Position numbers and translations under genes: made by a program. Below the pieces are notes generated by a model, which searched no databases, was not told where the DNA came from, and saw only the letters and a program-made list of their open reading frames with translations. Shown here one piece after another: positions 7,988 through 15,988 of a stretch of DNA of 37,449 bases. Position 1 is the stretch's first letter; every line of letters starts with the position of its first letter. This DNA comes from Asaia bogorensis (GTDB lineage: Bacteria > Pseudomonadota > Alphaproteobacteria > Acetobacterales > Acetobacteraceae): contig CALQTN020000040.1 of NCBI GenBank assembly GCA_943333505.2, positions 1-37,449 on the forward strand, given 5' to 3'.

Positions 7988-9202
7988 CTAGCCCAATTCA
8001 TATCCAAACGGATCATCAACCGACGGGCAGGGCTGGGTGAACCAGCGCGGACCGGCGTCGGCCATGAACACCGCATCTTCGAGGCGCACGCCGAATTCGC
8101 CATAAATGCACATCATCGGCTCAATCGAAAAGCACATGCCGGGCTGCAAGGGGGTCATGTTGCCTTTGACGATATAGGCTTCTTCGTGGGTATCGAGGCC
8201 GATACCGTGGCCGGTGCGGTGCGGCAGGCCTGGCACCGCGTAACCCGGGCCGTAACCGGCGGCGACGATCACGCCGCGGGCGGCGTTATCGATTGCCTCG
8301 CATGGCGCGCCGAGCTGGGCGGCGGCAAATCCCGCCATCTGGGCACGCTTTTCCAGGTCCCAGATGTCGCGCTGGCGGGGCGTCGGCTCGCCAAAGACAT
8401 AGGTTCGGGTGATATCGGAACGATAGCCATGCAGGATGCAGCCGGTATCGACCAGCACCATGTCGCCCGCGACCAGGGTTTGCGGATGCGGCACGCCGTG
8501 GGGATAGGCGGTGGCCTCACCGAACTGAACGCCACGGAAGGCGGTTGGCACGCCGCAGGCCTTATGGGCAGCATCGATGAAGGCGGCGACTTCGGTGGTG
8601 GTGACGCCGGGCGCGAGCGCGCGGGCGACGGCCTTGTGGACCGCAAGGGTGATGTTCATCGCGGTTTGCATCAGGGCGATTTCGGCGGGGGATTTGCACT
8701 GGCGACACAATGCGGTGATGGCGCTGGCATTGCTGAAGGTGAAACTATTGCCGGCCCGGCGAAGGCCATCGACGGTATGGAACGGGGTGGCCGGGTCAAC
8801 CGCCAGGGTGCCGCTGTTATAGCCCTTGCTGCGCACGGTATCGATCACCAGGGCGGCGGCGTCCTCATGTTCCTCCCAGAGCCGGATGTCCTGGCCAAAC
8901 TGGAGGAGGGCGCGGGTTTTGGGTTCCTCGAAGGCCGGGCTGAGATAAACGATTTCACCCTCGGCCGGAATGATCGCGCCGTGCAGACGCTCGGACAGGT
9001 TGAAGGCCAGCCCGGTAAAATACCGCAGCGAGGTGGAGCTATCGAGGTAGAGCGCCTGCACCCCCTGGGCGCGCATAAAACCTTGCGCCCGGGCAACACG
9101 CGCGCGGAGTTCGTCGGGGCCGATCGGGGCCGAGCCGCCGGTCATCGGCGCCATACGTGCCAGCTCCACCTCAAAGCTCGATCCGCCAACGCCGATGACC
9201 AT
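7988..9202 (-). CDS. M24-family Xaa-Pro peptidase/creatinase-type hydrolase
   Basis: A 404-residue pita-bread metallohydrolase. The N-terminal creatinase-like domain spans about 30-165. The catalytic domain shows all five dinuclear-metal ligands: Asp252 (VLVDTG), Asp263 (YRSDITRT), His332 (HRTGHGIG), Glu361 (SIEPM) and Glu375 (VRLEDAV). Family members hydrolyse Xaa-Pro bonds, creatine or ring-opened ectoine. The start at 9202 has GGAG 6 nt upstream. It is the first gene of the minus-strand catabolic operon and divergent from the peptide ABC importer over about 120 bp, consistent with use of imported peptides or derivatised amino acids. Confidence 0.9.
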   Translation of the reverse strand: MVIGVGGSSFEVELARMAPMTGGSAPIGPDELRARVARAQGFMRAQGVQALYLDSSTSLRYFTGLAFNLSERLHGAIIPAEGEIVYLSPAFEEPKTRALLQFGQDIRLWEEHEDAAALVIDTVRSKGYNSGTLAVDPATPFHTVDGLRRAGNSFTFSNASAITALCRQCKSPAEIALMQTAMNITLAVHKAVARALAPGVTTTEVAAFIDAAHKACGVPTAFRGVQFGEATAYPHGVPHPQTLVAGDMVLVDTGCILHGYRSDITRTYVFGEPTPRQRDIWDLEKRAQMAGFAAAQLGAPCEAIDNAARGVIVAAGYGPGYAVPGLPHRTGHGIGLDTHEEAYIVKGNMTPLQPGMCFSIEPMMCIYGEFGVRLEDAVFMADAGPRWFTQPCPSVDDPFGYELG

Positions 9203-9322
9203 GTGCCGCTCCGTTCAATTCTATGGCCTGACGCTAGGCGAGGTTGGCAATCGACGCCAGATGACCGGATTATTCGCAGATGCAGCATTGCGGTCGACGC
9301 GGTCACCGCGTAGCCTTTGGCG

Positions 9323-10240
9323 ATGTTGAAATTTCTTCTCCGACGCGGGCTGCTTGCCGTTCTGGTGTTGTTGACGGTTCTGACGGTCAGCTTCGCACTG
9401 ACCCGGCTGTCGGGCGATGTCGCGGTGTCGATGGCCGGCGCCCAGGCGACGCAGGAGGACGTGGAGATCATCCGCAAGGCTTATGGCCTCGACAGGCCAT
9501 TGACCGTGCAATTTTTCAGCTGGGTGGCGGGGGTTGCCACTGGCGATCTCGGCCGGTCCTACTTGCATCATGCCCCGGTCAGCGGGTTGATCCGCGGGCG
9601 CCTGCCGGTGACGTTGACCCTGGGCGCCACCGGCTTGGTGATCGCATTGTGTCTGGCGCTGCCGCTGGGGATTCTGGCCGCTATGAATGAGGGCCGGGTG
9701 CTCGATCGTGCGATCATGATGGTAGCGGTGATCGGCCAGGCGATGCCGAGTTTCTGGCTCGGGCTGGTGCTGGTGATCTGGCTGGGGGTGAAGTGGCAGT
9801 TGCTGCCGATCTCGGGGATCGATACCTGGCACGGCTATATTCTGCCCGGCTTTGTGCTGGCGTTTTCGGCGGTGCCGGCGCTGATGCGACTGACCCGCGG
9901 CGGGATGGTCGATGCGCTCGCGTCCGATTATGTCCGCACCGCGCGGGCCAAGGGATTGACCCGGCTGAGCGTGGTGATGAAGCACGCGCTGCGCAACGCC
10001 GCGATGCCGGTGGTGGCGGTGGCGGCAGTGCAGCTTGGGTTCATGCTGGGAGGCTCGATTGTGATCGAGTCGGTCTTCGCGCTTAACGGTGTTGGCTATC
10101 TGGCGTGGGAATCGATTGCCAAGAATGACTTTCCGGTGGTGCAGGCGGTAGTGCTGTTCCTGGCCACGATTTACATCGTGCTGACCCTGGTCGCCGATCT
10201 GTTTAACGCGGCACTCGACCCGCGCCTGAGGATTGGCTGA
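9323..10240 (+). CDS. Dipeptide/oligopeptide ABC transporter permease (DppB-like)
   Basis: A 305-residue inner-membrane permease. The N-terminal helix is followed by a periplasmic stretch ending VEIIRKAYGLDRPLTVQF, typical of DppB/OppB/NikB, then the core with LPLGILAAMNEG and the coupling loop near YVRTARAKGL-T, and C-terminal DLFNAALDPRLR-type ending. Start is ATG at 9323; a TTG 6 nt upstream is an alternative and no strong ribosome-binding site was seen for either. Its stop overlaps the next permease start by 1 nt. Confidence 0.92.
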   Translation: MLKFLLRRGLLAVLVLLTVLTVSFALTRLSGDVAVSMAGAQATQEDVEIIRKAYGLDRPLTVQFFSWVAGVATGDLGRSYLHHAPVSGLIRGRLPVTLTLGATGLVIALCLALPLGILAAMNEGRVLDRAIMMVAVIGQAMPSFWLGLVLVIWLGVKWQLLPISGIDTWHGYILPGFVLAFSAVPALMRLTRGGMVDALASDYVRTARAKGLTRLSVVMKHALRNAAMPVVAVAAVQLGFMLGGSIVIESVFALNGVGYLAWESIAKNDFPVVQAVVLFLATIYIVLTLVADLFNAALDPRLRIG

Positions 10241-11076
10241 TGCGGTTCGAATTTCGCAAGTTCGCCTTCGGACTGGGGGTGGTGATCGTGCTGGGCATTG
10301 CGCTGGTCGCGGTGTTTGCACCGTGGATCACCCCTGCTGACCCGTTTGCGCAAAACCTCGAAGCGCGGATGATCCCGCCGATCTGGATGGAGGGCGGCCA
10401 GGCCGGGCATATCCTCGGCAGCGACCAACTGGGCCGCGACTATTTTTCGCGCCTGATTTACGGCGCGCGGATTTCGATGCTGATCGGCACGCTGGTGGTG
10501 ATTTGCTCTGGCGCAATCGGCATCACGCTGGGGGTGGTTGGCGGATTTTTCGGCGGCAGGGTCGATGCGGTGGTGATGTTCATTATTACCTGCCGGCTTT
10601 CGATCCCGCTCATTCTGGTGGCGCTCACGGTGGTATCATTTGTCGGCAGTTCGTTGACTGTGGTGGTGTTCACACTTGGCTTGTTGCTGTGGGAGCGGTT
10701 TGCAGTGGTCGCACGAACGACGACGATGCAGGTGCGCACGCTGGACTATATCAGTGCGGCCTGGGCGGCAGGCTGTTCGCTGCCGCATATTTTGCTGCGC
10801 GAGGTGCTGCCCAATATCGTGCATCATCTGATCGTGGTGGCGACGCTGGAAATGGCGCTGGCGATCCTGCTCGAAGCCGCTCTGTCATTCCTCGGGCTTG
10901 GGGTGCCGCCGCCGCTGCCGTCCTGGGGGCTGATGATCGCCGAAGCCAAGGACTACATGTATTTCTCGCCCTGGGTGATCATGGTGCCGGGGGTGGCGTT
11001 GTTCGTGCTGGTGCTGGGGATCAACCTGCTCGGCGACGGGTTGCGCGACAGGTTGGGGGCCACGCGTGATGCTTGA
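10240..11076 (+). CDS. Dipeptide/oligopeptide ABC transporter permease (DppC-like)
   Basis: A 278-residue partner permease. It shows the N-terminal helix, then the HILGSDQLGRDYFSRLIYGAR block diagnostic of the DppC/OppC group near residues 62-80 (LGSDQLGRD), the coupling loop around YISAAWAAG, and the C-terminal SFLGLGVPPPLPSWG motif. The ATG at 10240 shares a base with the DppB-like stop (TGATG). The ATPase gene starts within its last codons. Confidence 0.93.
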   Translation: MRFEFRKFAFGLGVVIVLGIALVAVFAPWITPADPFAQNLEARMIPPIWMEGGQAGHILGSDQLGRDYFSRLIYGARISMLIGTLVVICSGAIGITLGVVGGFFGGRVDAVVMFIITCRLSIPLILVALTVVSFVGSSLTVVVFTLGLLLWERFAVVARTTTMQVRTLDYISAAWAAGCSLPHILLREVLPNIVHHLIVVATLEMALAILLEAALSFLGLGVPPPLPSWGLMIAEAKDYMYFSPWVIMVPGVALFVLVLGINLLGDGLRDRLGATRDA

Positions 11077-12031
11077 TCGCCCTGCCCTGCTCGATGTCGA
11101 AGGATTGCGGGTGCGCTTCAGCCCGAAAGTCGAAGCGATTCGCGGTGTGTCACTACGGGTTGAGCGCGGACAGACCCATTGCGTTGTGGGCGAATCAGGC
11201 TGCGGCAAGTCGGTTTCGGCCCTTGCTGTGATGGGGCTTCTGGCGCGCGGGGCGAAACGCAGCGCCGGCCATATGCGGTTTGACGGTCAGGATATCCTGA
11301 ACCTCTCCGAGCGCGAGCTGCAAAAACTGCGCGGCGACCGGATGGCGATGATTTTCCAGGAGCCGATGACCAGCCTCAACCCAGCCTACACGGTTGGCTC
11401 ACAAATGGCCGAGGTGCTGGTGCGCCATCGCCGGGTCAGCAAGCAACAGGGGCTGGATCGCGCGGCCGAATTGCTCGCCAAGGTCGGGATTACCGCCCCG
11501 GGCATGCGGCTGGCGCAATACCCGCATCAATTGTCGGGCGGGTTGCGCCAACGGGTGATGATCGCGATGGCACTGATGTGCGATCCGGAATTGCTGATCG
11601 CCGATGAACCAACGACGGCGTTGGATGTGACGGTGCAGGCGCAGATCCTGCGGCTGCTGCGCGATCTGCAGCAGGAACTTGGACTGGCGATATTGTTGAT
11701 CACCCACGACCTCGGCGTGGTGGCGCGCATCGCCCATAAAGTGAGCGTGATGTATGCCGGCGAAGTGGTGGAGTCTGCCTCCGCCACCGATCTTTTCGCA
11801 AACCCCCGCCACCCCTATACGCGCGGACTTCTGGCCTGCGTGCCGGTTCCGGGCACAATCAAACGCGGGGAACCATTGGGCAGTATTCCTGGCACCGTGC
11901 CACGCATCGCGGACGGTTTTGTCGGTTGCGGATTTCGCGACCGGTGCGCACACGCGATGCCAGCCTGCGCGATCGATGTGCCACAGCGCGATGATGGCGC
12001 CGGGCATCGCTATCTGTGCCACCTGCAATGA
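11069..12031 (+). CDS. Peptide ABC transporter ATP-binding protein (DppD/OppD-like)
   Basis: A 320-residue cytoplasmic ATPase. Walker A is GESGCGKS at 41-48, the Q-loop is in [11 protein letters not shown], the ABC signature is LSGGLRQRV, Walker B is [12 protein letters not shown] and the switch histidine is in [10 protein letters not shown]. The C-terminal oligopeptide-transporter extension has the cysteines of [15 protein letters not shown]. The ATG at 11069 overlaps the DppC-like gene by 8 nt; GTG at 11066 is an equally coupled alternative. The end overlaps the second ATPase gene (ATGA). Confidence 0.93.
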   Translation: MLDRPALLDVEGLRVRFSPKVEAIRGVSLRVERGQTHCVVGESGCGKSVSALAVMGLLARGAKRSAGHMRFDGQDILNLSERELQKLRGDRMAMIFQEPMTSLNPAYTVGSQMAEVLVRHRRVSKQQGLDRAAELLAKVGITAPGMRLAQYPHQLSGGLRQRVMIAMALMCDPELLIADEPTTALDVTVQAQILRLLRDLQQELGLAILLITHDLGVVARIAHKVSVMYAGEVVESASATDLFANPRHPYTRGLLACVPVPGTIKRGEPLGSIPGTVPRIADGFVGCGFRDRCAHAMPACAIDVPQRDDGAGHRYLCHLQ

Positions 12032-12972
12032 GTATCGCCATCGAAGTCCGCGACGCAACGCGGGCCTTCCGGCAAAGCACCGGGGTGTTCGGCACCGACC
12101 GGATGATCCGCGCGGTCGATGGGGTGTCGTTCGCGGTTGAAACGGGCAGTTGCCTGGGGATTGTCGGCGAGTCCGGCTGCGGTAAGTCCACCTTGGCGCG
12201 GCTCATTCTCGGGCTGTTGCCGGTCAGTTCTGGGGAAATCCTGGTCGAAGGGCAGTCGCTTGCCAAGATGGACCGCAAGTCCCGGGCCAGGCTGATCCAG
12301 CCGGTATTCCAGGACCCGTTTTCATCCCTCAATCCGCGCCGCCGCATTCGCGATATAGTTGCCATGCCATTGCAGGCGCAAGGAATTGCGGCGCGCGAGC
12401 AGGCCAGCCGGGTCGAAGAAATGCTGGTTCGGGTTGGTCTGCCAGGCGCTATTGCCGACCGGTTGCCAGCACAGCTTTCAGGCGGCCAGCGCCAACGGGT
12501 CGCGATTGCACGTGCGCTGGTGCTGCGGCCACGCATTGTTGTGTGTGACGAGCCGACCTCGGCGCTTGATGTGTCGGTGCAGGCGCAGATTTTGAATTTG
12601 CTGGATGAATTGCGCCGCGACCTTGGACTGACCTATGTCTTCATCAGCCATAATCTGGCGGTGGTCGAGCATATCAGTGACCGCGTCGCGGTGATGTATC
12701 TTGGCCGCATGGTCGAGCAGGCTGGCACCGACGAATTATTTGCCGCGCCAACCCATCCCTACACCAAGGCGCTGCTGGCATCAGTGCTGACACCCGAACC
12801 GGGGCTCGGTATTCCCGATGTCGGACTGGGTGACAGCTATCCCGATCCGGCGAATGTGCCGCCCGGTTGCCGGTTTCATCCGCGCTGCCCGATCGCCGAG
12901 GCGCGCTGCGCGGTGGAAACGCCGGCGCCGCGCGATTTAAACGGCCATCAGATCGAGTGTCTGCTGGCGTAA
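12028..12972 (+). CDS. Peptide ABC transporter ATP-binding protein (DppF/OppF-like)
   Basis: A 314-residue second ATPase of the heterodimeric pair. Walker A is GESGCGKS at about 47-54, the signature is LSGGQRQRVAIARAL, Walker B is IVVCDEPTSALD and the switch histidine is in FISHNLAVVEH. The C-terminal extension has PPGCRFHPRCPIAEARC. Start at 12028 overlaps the previous stop by 4 nt. It is the last gene of the plus-strand importer operon; a strong hairpin follows directly. Confidence 0.93.
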   Translation: MSIAIEVRDATRAFRQSTGVFGTDRMIRAVDGVSFAVETGSCLGIVGESGCGKSTLARLILGLLPVSSGEILVEGQSLAKMDRKSRARLIQPVFQDPFSSLNPRRRIRDIVAMPLQAQGIAAREQASRVEEMLVRVGLPGAIADRLPAQLSGGQRQRVAIARALVLRPRIVVCDEPTSALDVSVQAQILNLLDELRRDLGLTYVFISHNLAVVEHISDRVAVMYLGRMVEQAGTDELFAAPTHPYTKALLASVLTPEPGLGIPDVGLGDSYPDPANVPPGCRFHPRCPIAEARCAVETPAPRDLNGHQIECLLA

Positions 12973-12976
12973 GTCC

Positions 12977-13007
12977 CGTCGGGCGGGAAAAACCCGCCCG
13001 ACGTTTT
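12977..13007 (+). terminator. Intrinsic terminator after the peptide importer operon
   Basis: CGTCGGGCGGG (12977-12987) pairs perfectly with CCCGCCCGACG (12993-13003) around an AAAAA loop, and TTTT follows at 13004-13007. It begins 5 nt after the ATPase stop. On the minus strand no U-tract follows the stem, so it suits the plus-strand operon best, though it also insulates the convergent binding-protein gene. Confidence 0.9.
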
Positions 13008-13016
13008 CTCAGAGGC

Positions 13017-14564
13017 TTACTTCCAGGTCGACAGATAGAACCGCGGCATTTCGTCGGACCACGGCTTGAAGTCGAGTTCCTTCCGATACGCGTAGGTGGC
13101 AACATTGGTATATAGCGGGACGATGAAGGCCTGCTCGGTGATCCGCTTGATCGCGGCCGTGTAGTTCTTTTTCCGCTCGGCCAGGTCGGTGGTGCTGCCA
13201 CCGGCGATCACCAAACGCTGCACTTCGGCGTCACGGGCGAAATCCGATGTGCTAAACGTCCCTTCGGCAAACGCACCGCTGTAATATTGCGGCAGGAACG
13301 CCGAGACGTCGTTGATCGAGTAGCTGCCCCAGTTACCGAGATCGAGCGGGTTCTTGCCTTCGAGCTGACGTTGGATCAGGGCCTGGACCTGCAGATGTGT
13401 CACCTTGGCATTGATCCCAACCGCCTTCAGGTAGTTCTGGATCGCCCCTTCGAACTGCGGCAACACGTAAGACACAAGTTCAGTTTCGAAGCCGTTCGGG
13501 TAGCCTGCCTCGGCCAGCAGCGCGCGGGCCTTGGCGGGGTCATACGGATAGTTCACCGCAGCCGCCGCGTCGCAGCCGAACTGGGTCGGGTAGCACGGCG
13601 CCGGCAACACCCGTGATCCACCCTGCATCAGGTTCTTGGCAATCGATTCGCGATCGATTGCGTGAATGATTGCCTGGCGAACTTTCTGCTTGGTGATCGG
13701 ATTATCAGCACCAGTGCGACCAGCGGCATCGAGGTTCAGCAGATTGACCCGCATTGTCTCGGCACGTTCGGTCTTGAGGTCCGGCAGTGCTGCAAGCTTA
13801 TCGACCATGTCGGGGATGACGTTCCAGGTCCAGTCCGCCTTGCCGCCGATGATTTCGTTCTGCGCGGTGGTGGCGTCGGTGACCTCATGGATGGTCAGCT
13901 TGCGGATCGCGGGTCGGGTTTTTGGCGCGTCCTTGTAGTAATCCTCAAACCGTTCGAAGTCGATCTGGTTGACCCCATCGACGCGGGTGATCTTATAGGG
14001 GCCGGCGCCGACTGGCAGCTTGTCATAAGCGTCGTAGCCGACTTTCTCGCGATAGGCCTGCGGGATGATCGGCACCACCATGGCGAGATATTCCATCGCG
14101 GCTGGGAACACTCGCTTGGTACGAAGGCGAACGGTGAAATCGTCCACCTTGTCGGCACCATCGATCCAGGTGAAGTTGCTCGGCACTGAGACTTGCTTGT
14201 CCTTGAGCACGGTGTTGATCGTGTAGATCACGTCATCGGCGGTGAACGGGCTTCCGTCGTGGAATTTCACCCCACGGCGAAGGGTGAATTCAATGGTCGT
14301 GGGATCGGTGTATTTCCATGACGACGCCAGCGCCGGCTTGATCACGAAGCCTTCCGGATCGCGATAGACCAACCCATCGAACGCATGATGCGCGACAATC
14401 AGGCCCGAACGGAGCTGATTGAAATAGGGATTGACATTAACGATCTGGTCCCACCAGACCACGCGCAGCGTATCCGCCGATTTCTGCGCCATGGCCGGCA
14501 TTTGAGCCGCCACTAGCGCGGTTGCTGCGAACAGCGCCCGTACACACCACTTTGCCGATATCAT
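13017..14564 (-). CDS. Peptide ABC transporter substrate-binding protein (DppA/OppA-like, SBP_bac_5)
   Basis: A 515-residue periplasmic binding protein. The signal peptide covers about residues 1-26 (LFAATALVAAQMPAMA, cleavage after AMA). Family blocks include RRGVKFHDGSPFTADDVIYT, VPIIPQAY and AIIHAIDRESIAKNLMQGG. The ATG at 14564 has GGAG 8 nt upstream. It is almost certainly the receptor for the permease/ATPase set at 9.3-13.0 kb, but is transcribed towards it from its own promoter, allowing the receptor to be made at a different level from the membrane complex. Confidence 0.9.
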   Translation of the reverse strand: MISAKWCVRALFAATALVAAQMPAMAQKSADTLRVVWWDQIVNVNPYFNQLRSGLIVAHHAFDGLVYRDPEGFVIKPALASSWKYTDPTTIEFTLRRGVKFHDGSPFTADDVIYTINTVLKDKQVSVPSNFTWIDGADKVDDFTVRLRTKRVFPAAMEYLAMVVPIIPQAYREKVGYDAYDKLPVGAGPYKITRVDGVNQIDFERFEDYYKDAPKTRPAIRKLTIHEVTDATTAQNEIIGGKADWTWNVIPDMVDKLAALPDLKTERAETMRVNLLNLDAAGRTGADNPITKQKVRQAIIHAIDRESIAKNLMQGGSRVLPAPCYPTQFGCDAAAAVNYPYDPAKARALLAEAGYPNGFETELVSYVLPQFEGAIQNYLKAVGINAKVTHLQVQALIQRQLEGKNPLDLGNWGSYSINDVSAFLPQYYSGAFAEGTFSTSDFARDAEVQRLVIAGGSTTDLAERKKNYTAAIKRITEQAFIVPLYTNVATYAYRKELDFKPWSDEMPRFYLSTWK

Positions 14565-14681
14565 TCGTTTGCTCCAGAAAGAAGTTCCGGGACAACTCTA
14601 TGCGCAATAGCCCACAACATGCCAGCCTCAACGCTCAGCCATCGGTGTCGGGCTTCATGGCCACCCCTATAGGATCGTGTG

Positions 14682-15260
14682 ATGCCGCTTACCAATTCGG
14701 ACCAGGGCTATGGCGCGGTAACAAAACTATGCCACTGGGTCGTGGCAATCCTGTTCTTCTGCCAGTACGGCCTGGCCGCGATCATGCGCCATACCCCCGA
14801 TGACGGAGCCATTCTCGGGATGACGCAGGGCACGAGCTACGACTGGCACAAATCGCTCGGCCTGGTCGTTCTGGTCGCAATGGTCATCCGTTTGATCAAT
14901 CGACGGACCGGAGAATTGCCGCCCTGGGCACCGACCCTCGCACCGGTTGAGAAAATCATCATCCATCGCGCCGAGCAACTACTGTACCTGCTGATGTTCG
15001 TGATGCCGTTGAGCGGCCTGATCTATGTTTTTGCCGCCGGCTACGGGGTGCGACTTTTTGGCGTCGTGGATCTGCCGAACGTGATCGGCAAGGCTTCAGG
15101 CGTCGCCACGATCGCACGATGGGTTCACATCGTGACATCGATGCTGCTGTTGCTGCCGGTCGGCGCCCATGTGTTTCTTGTCCTCGGGCATCACTTCGGA
15201 CTGAAAGATGGCTTGATCCGGCGCATGCTGCCAAGCGGCAGTGGTAAACCATCAGACTGA
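14682..15260 (+). CDS. Cytochrome b561-family membrane protein
   Basis: A 192-residue inner-membrane di-haem b-type cytochrome of the bacterial CybB group, which passes electrons from ubiquinol, often to superoxide or periplasmic acceptors. Four membrane helices are visible, with candidate haem-ligand histidines in TKLCHW, YDWHKSLG, IIIHRAEQ and RWVHIVTS. The ATG at 14682 has AGGA at 14671-14674; an adjoining GTG at 14679 is an alternative. It is a single gene convergent with the PAP2 gene, so partners are not indicated. Confidence 0.88.
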   Translation: MPLTNSDQGYGAVTKLCHWVVAILFFCQYGLAAIMRHTPDDGAILGMTQGTSYDWHKSLGLVVLVAMVIRLINRRTGELPPWAPTLAPVEKIIIHRAEQLLYLLMFVMPLSGLIYVFAAGYGVRLFGVVDLPNVIGKASGVATIARWVHIVTSMLLLLPVGAHVFLVLGHHFGLKDGLIRRMLPSGSGKPSD

Positions 15261-15296
15261 CATTGCGCGCAGATGGCGGCTTGGCCGGCAATCGGC

Positions 15297-15839
15297 TCAC
15301 CATCCGCTGGCGCTGATGGTCCGTAGCCATATTTCAGCCGGCAAATGCAGCCCGTGCGTTGCCAGTACCACTATGCAGCTGGCCGCGATCGGCAGCATGC
15401 GGCGCAAGTCTTTCGGACAAGGTCCGGCCAGTCGCACCAGGGCCACAGCGCCCAAGGTACCAATGGTCCCGCCGGCAATGACATCGGCAATCGAATGCAC
15501 CCCAAGCCCGACCCGGGTCATTCCGATCACCAGCGCGATCCCCCCGCCCGCGACGAAACCCCGATGCATTGCGCCGCCGCCCAGCAGCAAGGCTGCCAGG
15601 CCGCCATAAACCAGCGCCGCCGACCCGACATGCCCGGACGGGCTCAGCAGCGTTGGGGCCAGAGCGAATGGACCAAAGCGAAAAACCATTAGTTTTCCCG
15701 CCCCGATCGCGCCGAGCGTGGCACCACACACCAGGAGCCAAACGAGCGCCCCGCGTGGCCACCAGGACAGGCTTGCCGCGATGGCCACAACCAGCGGCAA
15801 GATGACCGCCTGGTCGGCAAAGTCGGTCAGGAACTGCAT
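15297..15839 (-). CDS. PAP2-family membrane phosphatase
   Basis: A 180-residue integral membrane protein with the three PAP2 motifs: Lys49-x4-Arg54 (KLMVFRF, a shortened form of motif 1), SPSGH (66-70) and Arg109-x5-His115-x3-Asp119 (RVGLGVHSIAD). Such enzymes dephosphorylate lipid phosphates, including undecaprenyl pyrophosphate, and a role in recycling the lipid carrier used by the exopolysaccharide genes to the right is possible but not shown. It is separated from that locus by the kinase gene, with which it is divergent. Confidence 0.85.
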   Translation of the reverse strand: MQFLTDFADQAVILPLVVAIAASLSWWPRGALVWLLVCGATLGAIGAGKLMVFRFGPFALAPTLLSPSGHVGSAALVYGGLAALLLGGGAMHRGFVAGGGIALVIGMTRVGLGVHSIADVIAGGTIGTLGAVALVRLAGPCPKDLRRMLPIAASCIVVLATHGLHLPAEIWLRTISASGW

Positions 15840-15988
15840 TTATCCAGTCTGCAAAATTTTGGCCTGGAACAGACCGCAGACAATCTCCCACGGCGCCGTC
15901 AGTACCGCAAACCAGCTCGCCAAATTGGTGGCATTGGCCCTCGGCACGCTCTATTATTGCCTGACAGACAGGGCAGATTTTGCTGACC

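Noticed and set aside
7904-9313. Plus-strand open frame of about 469 codons
   Set aside because: It is antisense to the M24 peptidase gene, whose five metal ligands are all present.
15840-15988. Sigma-54 promoter for the hybrid kinase gene
   Set aside because: GGCACG and TTGC are both present near 15937-15962, but with 14 bases between GG and GC; only a weak LuxO-like match (CTGCAAAATTTTG) is nearby.
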